64,000 bases of DNA from Sanguinoderma infundibulare (Eukaryota > Basidiomycota > Agaricomycetes > Polyporales > Polyporaceae). This document shows, in pieces, positions 32,200 to 43,562 of the stretch; the stretch's first letter is position 1; every line of letters begins with the position of its first letter. The stretch is taken from positions 1,612,001-1,676,000 of the forward strand of contig JAVLRN010000003.1 in assembly GCA_032821775.1 (NCBI GenBank). Direction: 5' to 3'. Below the pieces are notes generated by a model. It worked only from the letters and a program-made list of their open reading frames with translations, was not told the origin of the DNA and made no database searches. A program made the translations under genes and the position numbers.

Positions 32200-34287
32200 A
32201 TGGCCACAGTCATCGCCCACCCTCAAGATACCCCCCGCCCCGTCGTCTCCCCGCCCCCGGAGGCCACAGAGGCTCGCCCCGACAAGATTAGCGCGTACTA
32301 CAGCCTCGTCTTCCCCAACTTCACGTACTATCTCCAGACACTCACCGTCACCATTGGCCGGCGATGCGTCCCCGCGAATACCGCCTCTACATCCGACAAC
32401 CCTCAAGTAGACGTGGACCTTGGTCCCCTCAAGAGCGTCTCGCGTCTGCACGCGAAGATAGAATACGACGAGGACGAGGAACGCTTTGTTCTCCTTGTCA
32501 TCGGTCGGAATGGCGCTTGGGTGGATGGGGTCTGGTCAGGGAGTGGCAGCAAAGTCCCTCTGGGCGACAGGTGCGTCCCCTAGCTCTTCTCCTAAGCCTA
32601 CTTATCTGACGCACTGGCGCGCATAGGTCGCAGATACAGATTGCCTCGCGGACCTTCCATTTCATCCTGCCACCTCCGGCACCCCCGGAGGACTCGCCCT
32701 CGCCTAGCTCACAGTCCTCGGGTAACCGACCACGTTCTCCCTCTGTCGACATCACCACCTACTCCCCTCCTTCCTCATTACCTTCCGAGTCCCCTCCCCC
32801 GGCGCACGTTCCCACCGCAGCCCCAAAGATACCACCCTTGCCGGAGAGTGCACTACCCAATTCGAATGCCATTCCGCACAAGGCCAACTCAAAGAAACGC
32901 AAGAAACCCGATGCTCCTTCGCCTCCTGTTCCCGCTCCCGAGGTTATGCCACCAAAGCCACAACTAACTTATGCGCAACTATGTTATCGCGCTATCAAGG
33001 CACTCGGTGGCAAAGCTTCGCTGCAGGAAATTTGCGGGTGGATCAAGGACACCTATGACTGGTACAAGTACTGTAGCAAGGATTGGGAGGTGAGTTGCCC
33101 TGCGCCGCTGTCGCACGTTCGTCATGTCTGTAAGCTCATACGCATTCGTTGCGGTCACTGCGCTATAGAGCTCAGTCCGGCACAACCTATCGTCTAATCC
33201 CGGATTCAAGAAGCTCCTTCGACCCAAAGACGAGAAGGGGAAGGGCGCGTTGTGGGGTGTGGACGAGGCGCGCGAGCATGCGTTCGAGGAACTCGACGCG
33301 CGCAAGAGCGTTGCTGGTGGTTCAGGTGGGAAGGATGGCAAGTCTAATGGGAAGAAGGGCAAGGCTGTTCCTCTCGAGCCTCCATTAAAGCGAAGCGTCA
33401 AAGGAGAGCCTAAAGGTGCGCCTTTGCCCCCTCCATTGACGTCCGCACCGCTCGCCTTCAAGACCCTCAATCCCACCTACGTACCGTCGAGTTCCGCTTC
33501 CACGTCCTCTACGCCAGCCCTGCATTCAGCCGTGAAGACGGAACAGATTCCGGCCACACACGTTCCTCCCGCTCAGGTCCAACCACAAGTGTCACCTGCG
33601 ATTACTGGATCTTCACCTCCTCGGGCTTCATCACACACTACGACCGACGCTCCTTCACCGCCACAAGCGTCACCACCTCCACCCGCACCCGGACCTTCCT
33701 CTGCAGCGCCACTCTCCGCGATCCCCGCATCTGTCCGTATCCCGATCGTTGTTGGTCCCGTTCCGGCGTCTCACTCCTCAAACGGTGCGGCTTCCCCACC
33801 GAAGCCTATCGTTCTCCACGAGAACACCCTCATCCTCAACCCTGAGATCTTCTCCCACTTGACACCCCAGAACCTCCAGGATCTCGAAGCGCTTGGAGCG
33901 CAAAAGGCCCTCGAGATCCTCCAGACGTACATCGTCCGGTACTACAAGGAGAAGCTCAAGGCTGAGGGCTCCCGTGGTCGTGGCAGGGGTCGTCCACGCC
34001 GCGGACGCGGAGGCGCGACTGGACGAGGCGCGATACTCACAGGTGCTTCTGGCCGCGCTGAGACCCCGTCATCCGGTCCGTTCGCGACCGATGCTGTTCC
34101 TCCCCAGGTCGCGCGACCTGATTCCGAAGCGCCATTGTTTGTAGAACCGTCTTCCTCTATTCCTCCGGATGCCCCCACCGATGCTCCGTCGCCGATCATT
34201 GTCATTGACGACGACTCTTCACCTGAGGAACACATCGCAAAGCGCCGTCGGCTCGACGAGCCTTCCGTCGATGACATGCCCGTTTAG
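32200..34287 (+). CDS. FHA plus forkhead transcription factor (FHL1/FKH-like)
   Basis: From MATVIAHPQDTPRPVVSPPP the first 130 residues form an FHA domain: YYLQTLTVTIGRR, KSVSRLHAKIEYDEDEERFV (the SRxHA phosphothreonine-binding core), GRNGAWVDG (N-G-x-x-V-[DN]-G), SQIQIASRTFHFILPPP. After a Pro/Ser linker and a basic KKRKK segment comes the winged helix KPQLTYAQLCYRAIKALGGK - SLQEICGWIKDTYDWYKYCS - SSVRHNLSSNPGFKKLLR. The recognition-helix core RHNLS and its Asn/His are conserved. The C-terminal half is Pro/Ser/Ala-rich with an AT-hook-like patch (SRGRGRGRPRRGRGG). Fungal FHA-forkhead proteins regulate ribosomal protein genes (Fhl1) or cell-cycle genes (Fkh1/2). Which of the two applies here I cannot decide. 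Two introns. Confidence 0.92.
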
Positions 34288-34558
34288 GATACGCACTCGG
34301 AGCGCAGTATCCGAGCGACTATCCCCGCATTTCGTGCGTTCTTACTGGTTCTCGCGCTCATAGAGTCATTCCGTCGCGTCGAACTATTCATTCTGTAATT
34401 TTATGCATATGTCTGACTCCAGAGCCGCATTGTACTTATACCGTGCATCATATCGTATCGTACATCGCTATAGTTCCGTTGTGGGGTAGAAGGATAGAAT
34501 GGCATACGCACTTAATGCTAGCCGTTAACGAATGCCCCCGATCGACTCAACTCGGTCA

Positions 34559-35959
34559 TCAGTCGTCCCTATCCACTTCCATGTCATCCGTCTCTCCCAG
34601 CGCTCTGTCCGGGAACCGTTCCTTCCAACTTTCCAGCACGCCTCGGGCAACGCTGCTCGGTTGGTTCGTCTTGCCGTCAAGGTTGGCGTCTGCGAGGAGG
34701 CTGACCGCCTGATAGAGTTGCGTCGTCTGCGGCGCTGAATCAGTCTTTGTGGTTTGGCTGAGCCAGGGTTGGTTGGGGACTTACCGTGATGATGTCATAG
34801 CTCATCAAACCCTTCTCATCCTCGATCTCCTTGATCGCCTCCACCATCTCCCGGAAGCGCTTCTGGACCACAGCCTTCTCAGGCTTGTCCCCGGCCTCCC
34901 GCAGCTCGAGGAAGCGCGCAATGGCGATGGCCCAGCGGCCAACCCGCCGGTGGGCGGGATTACTGGCGTTCAGCGGCTTGATAACTAGCGCTGGTTTGCG
35001 CTTGGCCGGCGCTGCAGCTTTGGGCGGGTCCGACTCGGAAGGCTGCATGCCTGAGTCTGGTGCGGGAATTGTTGGGGCGCTGTGCCCATCCAGGAGCAGG
35101 TTGGGGGTCCCCCATTCTCGATGATTCGAGGTGTTTGGTGTGGCAGGTGTGCGCTGGTCAGGTGGGTTTGAAGAAGGGCCAGGTGAGGATATGGTGGTTG
35201 ATTGGGAGGAAGGAATGGATGGTGAAAAGTGCTGCTTGAGATGGCGTAGTGAGATTGAAAAAATGCACTCCTGCACTTTTTCATCCAGTTCGGAGGGGTT
35301 GATATCCACAGGAATTTCCTGGGATGGAGAGGGTATAAACATTGGAGGTTGAGGGTCCACATGATTTGATTGACTTGAAAGTGACTTGTTTAGTGCTTCA
35401 GGTGGTGTTGGGGAAATTGAAGATGTGGTGGTTGATGATATAGGGTGAGCGGTAAAGGGTGAAGGCATCAAAAGTGGAAGTGGTGGAGAACCGTATGAAA
35501 ATGATTGAAAAGGTGGTGAAATAAGTGAAGATGTTTTTGTGTTTATAACAGGGATATCGAGTGTATGAACTGCAACAAGATGAATGTTGTTCCAAAGTGC
35601 TGGTGCTTCACCCAATGGCTGATCACTTGAGCAATCAGTCAAAGGTATGTTTTGAACCATTATGGAGAGCAGGCCAACTGTTAAATGACTTGTTAATGAA
35701 ATGTTGAACCTACTCAAGAAGTTATACCTACCTTTATTAGGAACGACTGTACCAAGGTGTATAGCATTGCACAATGAACATGGTATATATTGAGGTGACT
35801 GGTCCGATTGCCAGTAGTAAATATAAGGAAAGTTGGTGAATCCAGGAGGACATAGAGACTGGAGAAATATTGTTAGCCTAGAACAGAGTGATTTATAGAA
35901 GCACATACAATAGGCAAAGTAAGAAGATTATTTGATAGGTTCTCAACCACTTGCTGCAT
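34559..35959 (-). CDS. Unknown protein with AT-rich 5' half and GC-rich 3' half
   Basis: From an ATG at 35959 exon 1 gives MQQVVENLSNNLLTLPI. After an intron it reads SLCPPGFTNFPYIYYWQSDQ and YIPCSLCNAIHLGTVVPNK (a CxxC pair); after another, LWNNIHLVAVHTLDIPVINT. A long Ser/Pro/Thr-rich linker leads to a helical basic region, RRVGRWAIAIARFLELREAG and KRFREMVEAIKEIEDEKGLM. A last exon, LYQAVSLLADANLDGKTNQP, ends at 34559. Codon use changes sharply: the first 250 residues are A/T-ending, the last part matches the host. I recognise no domain. Introns fit GT-AG rules and the frame is intact, so the gene looks functional. The adjacent foldback repeat hints at a link with mobile DNA. Confidence 0.6.
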
Positions 35960-37718
35960 GTTGAAAGTGCTGAGGAGAGGTGGAAAGAGCCTTAGAGGTA
36001 GAGTGTGGTGGTGTAAAATGCGGGGGGGTTGAAAAGCAATATATTCTCTCACCGCCCTTTATATACATGTAGCTGACTAAGCACACTTATGTTAGCTGAG
36101 TAAGCTTTATTGATTTTAGTCATCTCCTCTGACTCAGTTTAGTCATTTGATGAGTCATACATGGTCACAATAATAAATATAACAATAGAGACATTGAAGC
36201 CATTCTCATGGCAGAAGAGAACAAAAAGGTACAGCAGCACAAAAGTAGAGCATGTGATTTTTGAATGCACAACATCACAGAAATCCTAGAGCTTCGTGCC
36301 TTGCCCATCAGCAAAAAGGTGCGAGCAATGGATAGACCGGCCATCAATCCATACAATTCCCGGGCCGGGCTAGGGTATCCATACCCTTTGCCTCGGGTAT
36401 GGATACTGTATGGATAACCCAGCCCGGCCCGATTGATGGCCGGTCTATCCATTGCTGCGCACCTTTTTGCTGATGCCGTATGCAAGTTGCAACTAAATTA
36501 CCGTCGAGGTTTCGTTCTTGACACGGTAATTGCTATTATGAGCAGTAAATTGGTTCACAAAAAGAGAAACGCGTTAGCTATCACACATAATAGATCAGTC
36601 TCGAAGAGACTATTGTATACACATTTTGCACTTAACTGACTTGCTTGCTTCGACGTCAGCTTGACCTGAAGGATGGCGACAAAAAAGCATGTGGACAGAC
36701 CCGACATGTCACCAGATTGGCGACAAGTCCGGTGAAGATCCGGACTCAGGAAGCCGAGACCTCGCGGGGACCTTTGCGATGACGGTGATTGGATGGAACA
36801 AGCCAAATACTAAATCTTTACGTATCTACCGGGCAGTCTCCGAGCAATGAGCGACGACCGGAGCGCCATATCGGTCGTCCGACGCAAGAAAGTGCCCGGT
36901 GATACTGAAAGCAGATACGATTGACGGTGTCGATTTAGAGTGATGTGGGAAAGACTCAGGTGCGACAGTGACAATCGACGAGGACGCAGAAGGGAAGAAG
37001 CAACATACCCAACGGGCAGAAGCCGGGCTTCGGTGCAGCGGTGCGGAAAGGACGATCATCACCGTGCTCGACACCATTCGCTGGGGAAGTGTGTTTCCAC
37101 GGTAGTTGGAGAAGCATCGTGCGACGACACGTTATTCGTCAAGCAGATGACTGTCCACGGTTACTGTGACCAGCCACGGCTGGAGTCCGAGCGTGTCCGA
37201 CAGAGAAGCGAGGTGGCGAACGTGCGTGCAGCATGAGTGCTGACGCGAACGGGGACGCATGATGATATGACGGAGACGCTAGATAAGACCTGGGCGCGGT
37301 GTCGCTGGGAGCAGGCTGAGAGCATGATATGCGAGAGACGACGTCGGGTGGAAATGGTGGCCTGGACAAGATAGGCTGGGATATCGATGAGGGAGAGCGT
37401 CGGCGTCGGGGAGGGCGGGGGTGCTTTGTCAGCCGGGCGGGACTGGGTCCCACGTGCGCATGTGGATATCGTCACCGTCGAAGGCAAAAGTCTGAATGGT
37501 GCCGCCGTCGTCGACTGTCGCCCAGCATCCGCCCGAGTGTGGTCCTCCATTTCTCTATCTCCGTCTCAGGCCCAGAGATCCGCGCACGACCAACGTTCCT
37601 TGCCTCACACTATATCTCCTCCTCCCTCCTGCCACCACTCCCCTTCTCTTTTCATATCTTCTGTCCCGACAGTCCCTCTAGCTCGACCCCCTCCCCGCTC
37701 AGCCGCTGTCTCTCGTGA
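35960..37718. other. AT-rich intergenic island grading into the KCS1 promoter region
   Basis: The first 650 bp are unusually AT-rich for the window and contain the palindromic repeat listed at 36306-36475. A reverse-strand TATATAAAG (about 36057-36065) lies about 100 bp before the ATG at 35959. From about 36650 the composition returns to host level. Here I see only short frames, with a CACGTG at 37451-37456, 260 bp before the KCS1 ATG. Confidence 0.5.
36306..36475. repeat. 170-bp foldback palindrome, MITE-like
   Basis: The left arm begins CATCAGCAAAAAGGTGCG at 36306. The right arm ends with the exact complement at 36475. About 44 bp of the outer arms match with one single-base insertion. The inner arms match again around CGGGCCGGGCT and the GGGTATGGATACC-like centre, with a few small mismatches. 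The whole element can fold into one long hairpin. Terminal inverted repeats, small size and an AT-rich setting suggest a MITE or foldback element. I could not identify a clear target-site duplication. Confidence 0.8.
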
Positions 37719-40700
37719 ATGACGACTGCCTCTGAGAGTCCTAGCTCTGAGAGGCACACGTCTCTATGTCTGCCCTCCACGTCCGCTTCGGTAACCGTCA
37801 CCGCCGCCTCGCCTCCCGCCTCTCCCTCCCATCCCACCAAAGCTCGCGTCTTCGCATTGCCTCCCGGACCAGCCCGCGCGCACTCTCCCAAGATCCATCG
37901 TAAGCGCGGCTGGCATGTTGACGGCCAGGACGCTTCCAGCGACTCCGGAAACGACACCCCCCAGGACACTCGCCCCTTTTATGCGTCCTACCAGCGCCCC
38001 TTCCGCAGACCGTCGGAAAGAGCAGTGAACATGTCTTGCTCACGTACGTCCAAGAAATCCGAGTTTCGCCCCGTGTCTCCCACAACAGCTCGTCGCGCCG
38101 CAATTCGGAGGTCGCCCTCCCCCGTCGCTTCCTCCTCCTCGTCTAGCCCCCATCGCGTCGTCCCCTCTAGTTCAACTGTAGGTATCGGTCGCAAGGTCGC
38201 GGCCTCCCTGGACTTGTTCAAGGAGAGCGCGCCAAGCCCTTCCAAGGAGAAAGACGAAGCCGATGCTTTCGATCTCCCCAGACCCGATTCATCCACCGGC
38301 AAGCGCAGGTCCGTCGCTCCCGTGTCTGAGGTCAGCGAGCCTCAGTTCGAGTTCGTCAAGCGGTCAGATTGGCCCGACCGAGAGGCTGCCGCCATCCGAA
38401 GAGAGAAGAGTTCGACTGGTTTGGAAAGAGTCCGGACGCGCGAGAGCACGAGTTCCGTCACCAGTTCACGCGACCAGGACTTCCGGAGGCGCAAGGAGCG
38501 GACGTTATCCCGTCGCGAGACCGTTTTGAACGATCTAGTCCAATGGCGGGCAGCAGTTGAGGCAGGTCGCGGAGACGAGCATGGACGCGGTAGACCACGA
38601 GAGCGGGACGTGTTTGTCCAGGAGCTCCCTCCCGAGGCAGACACCATTTCTTCAGCGTCGGAGCCTTCTTCTCTATCTTCCGCGTCTACTCTCCACCGGC
38701 GAGCCGAAAGCAGAACTCCTGTATCGCCCGTCTTTCAGCGGTTTCCCCCTTCGCCACAAAGCCCCCGAGCCCCCGCCCATAATCTTCCCCAACTCCCTTC
38801 CCCCGAACGCACTCTTTCCCCCCTTAATCTTCACGAAGTACCTCCACCAGCACGTCGCCCATCAACGCGATCACGATCGCCACAGGTGCCCACCGAACCC
38901 CCGTTTCCTCTTCCCCTTCCTAGCCTTCCTCAGTATCCTCATCCATTTGAATCACCCTGGTCCACCGATGATGAGGATGAGTCTGCTTGGGAAACAGCAT
39001 CAGCTACGACGACCACTTCTACGACTTCCGCATCCTCTCCTTTTCCTCTTTCCCCTTCACGATCCAGTCCGCATCCTCAGCCTCGCGTGCATAACCCCAG
39101 CGACGAGGACGAAGAGCGCCACCAACGAGTCATGTTGTCTCCGTATGGCGTGCTGGAGTTGACTCGTGCTGAAGACAATACGTCCAATGGAGATCTGGTG
39201 ACCGACGCTGAGGTAACCGGATACTCACATGAGAGTCTGCCTCATATTCCTTTGCGGCCGTTCCGTAACCAGGTCGGAGGGCACAGCGCAATTTACAAGT
39301 TCACCAAACGCGCTGTGTGCAAGGTCAGTTCTACTTTTTCTATCCATCAGCGACTGGACTGACATGATGTGAACGACAGCCACTCGTCTCTCGCGAGAAC
39401 CTCTTCTATGAAGCCGTCGAACGTGAAGCTCCTCCACTACTCGACTTCATCCCTCGTTATCTAGGCGTGATGCTTGTCAGCTACCGTCGCGTTCCCAAGA
39501 GTTCGAGCGTGTCCCCACGGATGCCATCCGTGACCAAGCCCAAAGGCCTCATGGCGGACTCCGAGTCTCGTCGTCCGATCCTACAGAAGTCTGCGAGCGA
39601 CAACCCTCGCGCCACGCCATACAGCGCGCCTCAGGATGGCGGAGACACTGATGTAGAAGAGGCAGAACTCCCCGAAGTCGCCTTGGACTACAACCGGCAC
39701 ATCATCCCGCATTGGCTGTTACACGGCAGCCGCAACCGCTCTATGTCTCATTCTGCAGCGTCCTCCCCAACGCGTTCCGACAACCATCGTCTCAGACGAC
39801 CCCATCTCAGCGGGATGACTGCTTCGAGCCCCGATCTCGCTATGGCCACTCTGCGCTCGTGCGGCACTTCTCACCGCCAACCTCCCAGCAGGCTCGCCTA
39901 CTCTCGCACAGCGGACGACACCGATAACCGTACGTTGATGAACTCACCGCGGCTCGCTGTTCCCCAGTTGTCCAGTACATTATCCGCCCAAGGTTCCTCA
40001 TCGCCCGGTAGCCAGTTCCAGAGCGGATGGTTTGGCGGCACTGGTTCCACCGTCGTCAATACCCGTTTCAAGGATCATGTGTTCAGCACTCTACTCCGTC
40101 GATTTTCTCGGCATCCGTCTGGCAAGAATACCGGTAGCGTAAGAGGAGACGATGACGGAGAGGTCGCAGACGGGGAAGGGGAAGGGGCTTCGTTCAGCGA
40201 CGGCGCTCACAAGTGTCGTCGCAAGAAGTTCAGCAGGGTGGAGCGACTGCGGCAGGAGGAAGGCAGTTTGTTGGGGACGCCTTTGCGGCGAGCGCAGAGC
40301 CAGCGTGTGATCGGGCATCGCAGCCAGTATCCCACGCACCCCAGCCAGCGAGGCCGTGACGCACCGCTAGAGGGCGTATTCCAGTTCGAGTCGCAAGACA
40401 ACTCACCAGCTCATCTCGCATTGCCCGGCGCAGCCCAGAATGGCCAGTCCTTCGCGGCGCGTTCGTACAATCGCAGCCGATCCCGTTCACTGCCCCGCGA
40501 TGTCTCCCCAGCATCCATTCCTCCCGATCCCCTCCTTCCCATCGGCTACCACGAACCCGACCCATCCGTAACGCGTCAAAACCACTTCATCCTGATGGAG
40601 GATCTCACCGGGCGGCTGAAGTACTCGTGCGTCCTCGACCTGAAGATGGGCACGCGACAGTACGGGATGGACGCGACGCCAGCTAAGAAGAAGAGTCAGC

Positions 40701-41707
40701 GGAAGAAGTGCGACCGGACGACGAGCAGGACGTTGGGAGTGCGCGTGTGCGGGATGCAGGTAAGCGTCGCTTTTGAGGAGTCTGTTTTGACGTGCTGTGT
40801 GGTCTTCTTTGGTGGTACCTGTCGTTAATTGGCCCGGACGTTATGGGCTCTGTTCGCTGACTTGGCCTAATTTGTTAAGGTTTGGAATCATGCCACGCAG
40901 TCGTATGTGTCCCAGGACAAATATAAGGGTCGTGAGGTCCGTCCGGATGACTTCCCATCGGTGCTCGCGTCCTTCCTCCACGACGGGGAACGTCTGCTCG
41001 TGTACCAGATCCCGGTGATCCTACGCAAGATCTACGCGCTGGCGCGGATCGTGAATCGGCTGAAAGGCTATCGGTTCTATGGCTGCAGCCTGCTCATGAT
41101 CTACGATGGCGACCGGGAAGCCCAAGAGGCGTTCCGCGCGTCTGTACTCGACCACCCATCATCCCGCAGCAAACGCGGCGAGTCCCTTGAACGCCAGCTT
41201 GAAGCGCGCACGCCCACGGAAGCAAAGCCTCGACAGAGCCTACGCCGTTCCCACAGTGAAGACCTGCTCGTCGGCACGGTCGCAGACCGAGTCAGTCGAC
41301 GACGGAAGCGTGGCGAGGTTCAGATCCGTCTGGTCGACTTTGCGCACACGACGACGGGACGGGACTGGCTCCCCTACCGATTACCAAACGGCGAAGTCGA
41401 AGAGATCACCAGGGGGAAGGGATACCAGGCGGAGGTCGACCCTGAGACGGGGCTGATTTACGCTCGGTTCCCGCCGCACTACCCAGACCAGCCCGACCGG
41501 GGGTTCCTCTTCGGCCTGATGAACCTCGCTGAGACGCTGGAGAAGATCTGGAACGAGGAGCGGCTGCGGAGAATCAAGAGCTCGCGCGAGGACCCGAACG
41601 CTGTCGCGGAGCAGCTCCCACCGCTGTCGACGGACGGGAAGGAGGTCTTCAAGGAGATATTCAGGACGCCGGACGACGAGGAGGACTTTGGGATGACCTC
41701 GACGTGA
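37719..41707 (+). CDS. KCS1: Inositol hexakisphosphate kinase (KCS1)
   Basis: Large protein (about 1,270 residues) from MTTASESPSSERHTSLCLPS. The first 500 residues are Ser/Pro/Arg-rich and disordered. The kinase domain starts at HIPLRPFRNQVGGHSAIYKF and ENLFYEAVEREAPPLLDFIP, is interrupted by a 350-residue low-complexity insert, and resumes NHFILMEDLTGRLKYSCVLD-LKMGTRQYGMDAT. This is the PxxxDxKxG catalytic motif with Ser in place of Pro. It goes on VWNHATQSYVSQDKYKGREV, YRFYGCSLLMIYDGD (the SLL motif) and VQIRLVDFAHTTTGRDWLPY (metal-binding D), ending EEDFGMTST. The enzyme makes 5-diphosphoinositol phosphates (IP7), which control phosphate homeostasis and vacuoles via SPX domains. Introns lie near 39325-39379 and 40759-40879. 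Confidence 0.95.
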
Positions 41708-42378
41708 GGTTGTTGGGTCCTCGTCTGTGTTCTGTGAGTCTGGGAGCGGAGCGTTCTAGCGTTTGTGTTGTGCGTATTGTACGCGAGTTCTTGTACATGG
41801 ACTTTATACCTTCCCGTTATCCACTTCTATTACTACCCTCGTCATCGCCATCCTGGCTCGTTGCCCACCTCATGTCCCATGCGTTATGCTTCACGGCCCG
41901 TCGTCTTTACTCATCCTCCCTCATACATATCCTTAAGTGTCTCGTGTGCTCGGTCTCATGGTCTCATTCCTGTTTGCAATGTTGTCCGCAATTCGCATGC
42001 ATCTGCCCGAACGTTTTAGAGCTCCCATCCTACGAGTTACAACGTAAATATGTACCAAGCGAAGTAGGCTACGTCGACGCACATAATTAGCCGCAATTTG
42101 CATCCTCTCCGTATTCCGAATGTCGCCCAGAATGTTTGTAATAGAGTCAGGAGGAAGGACGCGAAGTAATGAAACCTATTCCTCCGTCATGTGTTCAAGT
42201 CGTGCGTGTGCGTCGCGACAGCGCGGCGTGATGTAGGGTAGACGATGCTGACTTGCTTGGTGAAGCTTTGAAAAGAGCTGCGACAACTCACACCAATCGT
42301 TCGACCGATAGGTAGCCCGCAATAAGCAGTTTATTATGGTAAGGGCGGGAGAAGTTGCGAGGACTGCGCAGATGAGAT
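41708..42378. other. Convergent 3' intergenic region KCS1/QCR9
   Basis: T/C-rich sequence follows KCS1, then AT-richer sequence leads to the QCR9 stop. No open frame with coding character or RNA gene is seen. Confidence 0.45.
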
Positions 42379-42747
42379 CTATTCCTCTTCCACGTATCTA
42401 GAGCGGATGTCCTTCCATTGTTTCTGGAGGAGCCGGAGTCAGCGTCATGGTTGCCACAGAAAGCTGGATGTCACGCACTCCTTTGTTCCAGGTGTCCCAG
42501 AACTTCGTGATGCCGAGGTCGAAGCCGATGCTGAACGCGAATGCGCCAGCGAAGACCGTCGGGACGAAAACACCTGTCGACGAGACCCGTTCAACTTCCT
42601 AGCTCCGCGGCGCGGTTCCTCGGGCACACTCACTGTTACGCTTGACGAGGGTGTTGTAGAAAGCGTTGGCCAACTGTGCGACGTCGGCCGGAGATCAGCC
42701 AAGGGCCTGTGCCATAGAAGAGCAGCGGTGGGGGCACTCACCGACAT
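42379..42747 (-). CDS. QCR9: QCR9, small subunit of the mitochondrial cytochrome bc1 complex
   Basis: Four small exons on the reverse strand join to a 61-residue protein. MS comes from exon 1 (42742-42747). Exon 2 gives LANAFYNTLVKRN, exon 3 SVFVPTVFAGAFAFSIGFDL-GITKFWDTWNKG, and exon 4 KQWKDIRSRYVEEE, ending at 42379. The FYNTLVKRNSVFVPTVFAGA-AF core, the single membrane helix, the GIT-[KR]-[FW]-W-D and N-KGK-WKD patterns and the size are diagnostic of UQCRX/Qcr9. The subunit supports the Rieske protein in complex III of the inner mitochondrial membrane. The gene is easily missed because no exon exceeds about 100 bp. Its divergent neighbour also encodes a mitochondrial protein. Confidence 0.93.
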
Positions 42748-42887
42748 GGCTGGTGGATGGAGGGAGTTCGTGATGAACCGGAGTGAGGGGTAGTAGGCGC
42801 GGGTGTGGGTGGCCGGGCGGAGTTTGGAATATCGAGGCGCCTTGGAAGGACTGCAGGGCGCACACTCGGACATCTCAGACTCGCGAC
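42748..42887. promoter_or_regulatory. Very short bidirectional promoter QCR9/uS11m
   Basis: Only 140 bp separate the ATGs of two nuclear genes for mitochondrial proteins. The interval must hold both core promoters and both 5' leaders. No TATA box is visible. Confidence 0.55.
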
Positions 42888-43562
42888 ATGTCCCTCCTCA
42901 GGCTCCTCCCCGCCCTCAGAACACTACCTGCGCCACGAAGGACATGCGTTGCTGCACTCTCATACTCTCCTCCGCGCCGCGCCGAGTCGGAGGAAAAGTT
43001 CTTCGACACGGTGTTTGACGACAACGTACCTGCGCCGGTCGATGAGAGCATTCAGGGCATGGCAGAGGACGGCGTAGAGGACGACGGTCCGCCGAGGGCC
43101 CCTCCGGACAGCTTCCCGCGCAATCCCCCGATGAAGAAGAACCCGATAACGTTGGCGCGGGAGAGCGGCAAGCAGTCGTCGGTGGGCGGCCTGCGGCAAG
43201 TCTACGCGGTCTCGGTCAAGGCGTCGCGGAACAACACGATCATGACCTTTGCGCGCCCGAACGGGAACCAGCTCGTGACGGTGACGGGGGGGAAGCTGGG
43301 GTTCAAGAAGAGCAACCGGAACGGGTACGAGGCGGGCTACCAGTGCGCGGTGGCGATCGTCGCGGCGATGGAGGAGGAGCTGAGGCGGGTGGACTTTGAG
43401 TGGGAGCTCTACCTGAACGGCTTTGGGCAGGGGCGGGAGGCGATCATCACGGCTCTGACGACCGCGGTGGGGTCGAACGTGAAGATGAAGCTGAGGCGCA
43501 TCACGGACAGGACGCCGCTGAAGATTGGTGGGACGAGGGGCCAGAAGACGCGGCGCGTATGA
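42888..43562 (+). CDS. Mitochondrial ribosomal protein uS11m
   Basis: Single-exon 224-residue protein. I chose the ATG at 42888 because it opens a typical matrix-targeting peptide (MSLLRLLPALRTLPAPRRTC), whereas the frame upstream is not conserved in character. The S11 fold begins at YAVSVKASRNNTIMTFARPN and continues VTGGKLGFKKSNRNGYEAGY, AVAIVAAMEEELRR and ELYLNGFGQGREAIITALTT, ending KLRRITDRTPLKIGGTRGQK-TRRV. These match the S11 core and its basic C-terminus. The N-terminal acidic extension (EKFFDTVFDDNVPAP) is usual in fungal mitochondrial S11 (yeast Mrps18). It sits in the platform of the small subunit near the mRNA exit. Confidence 0.93.
   Translation: MSLLRLLPALRTLPAPRRTCVAALSYSPPRRAESEEKFFDTVFDDNVPAPVDESIQGMAEDGVEDDGPPRAPPDSFPRNPPMKKNPITLARESGKQSSVGGLRQVYAVSVKASRNNTIMTFARPNGNQLVTVTGGKLGFKKSNRNGYEAGYQCAVAIVAAMEEELRRVDFEWELYLNGFGQGREAIITALTTAVGSNVKMKLRRITDRTPLKIGGTRGQKTRRV

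Noticed and set aside
42445..42873. Reverse ORF covering both QCR9 and the promoter
   Set aside because: The frame ignores the GTGAGT donors. Only the spliced reading gives the conserved QCR9 sequence.
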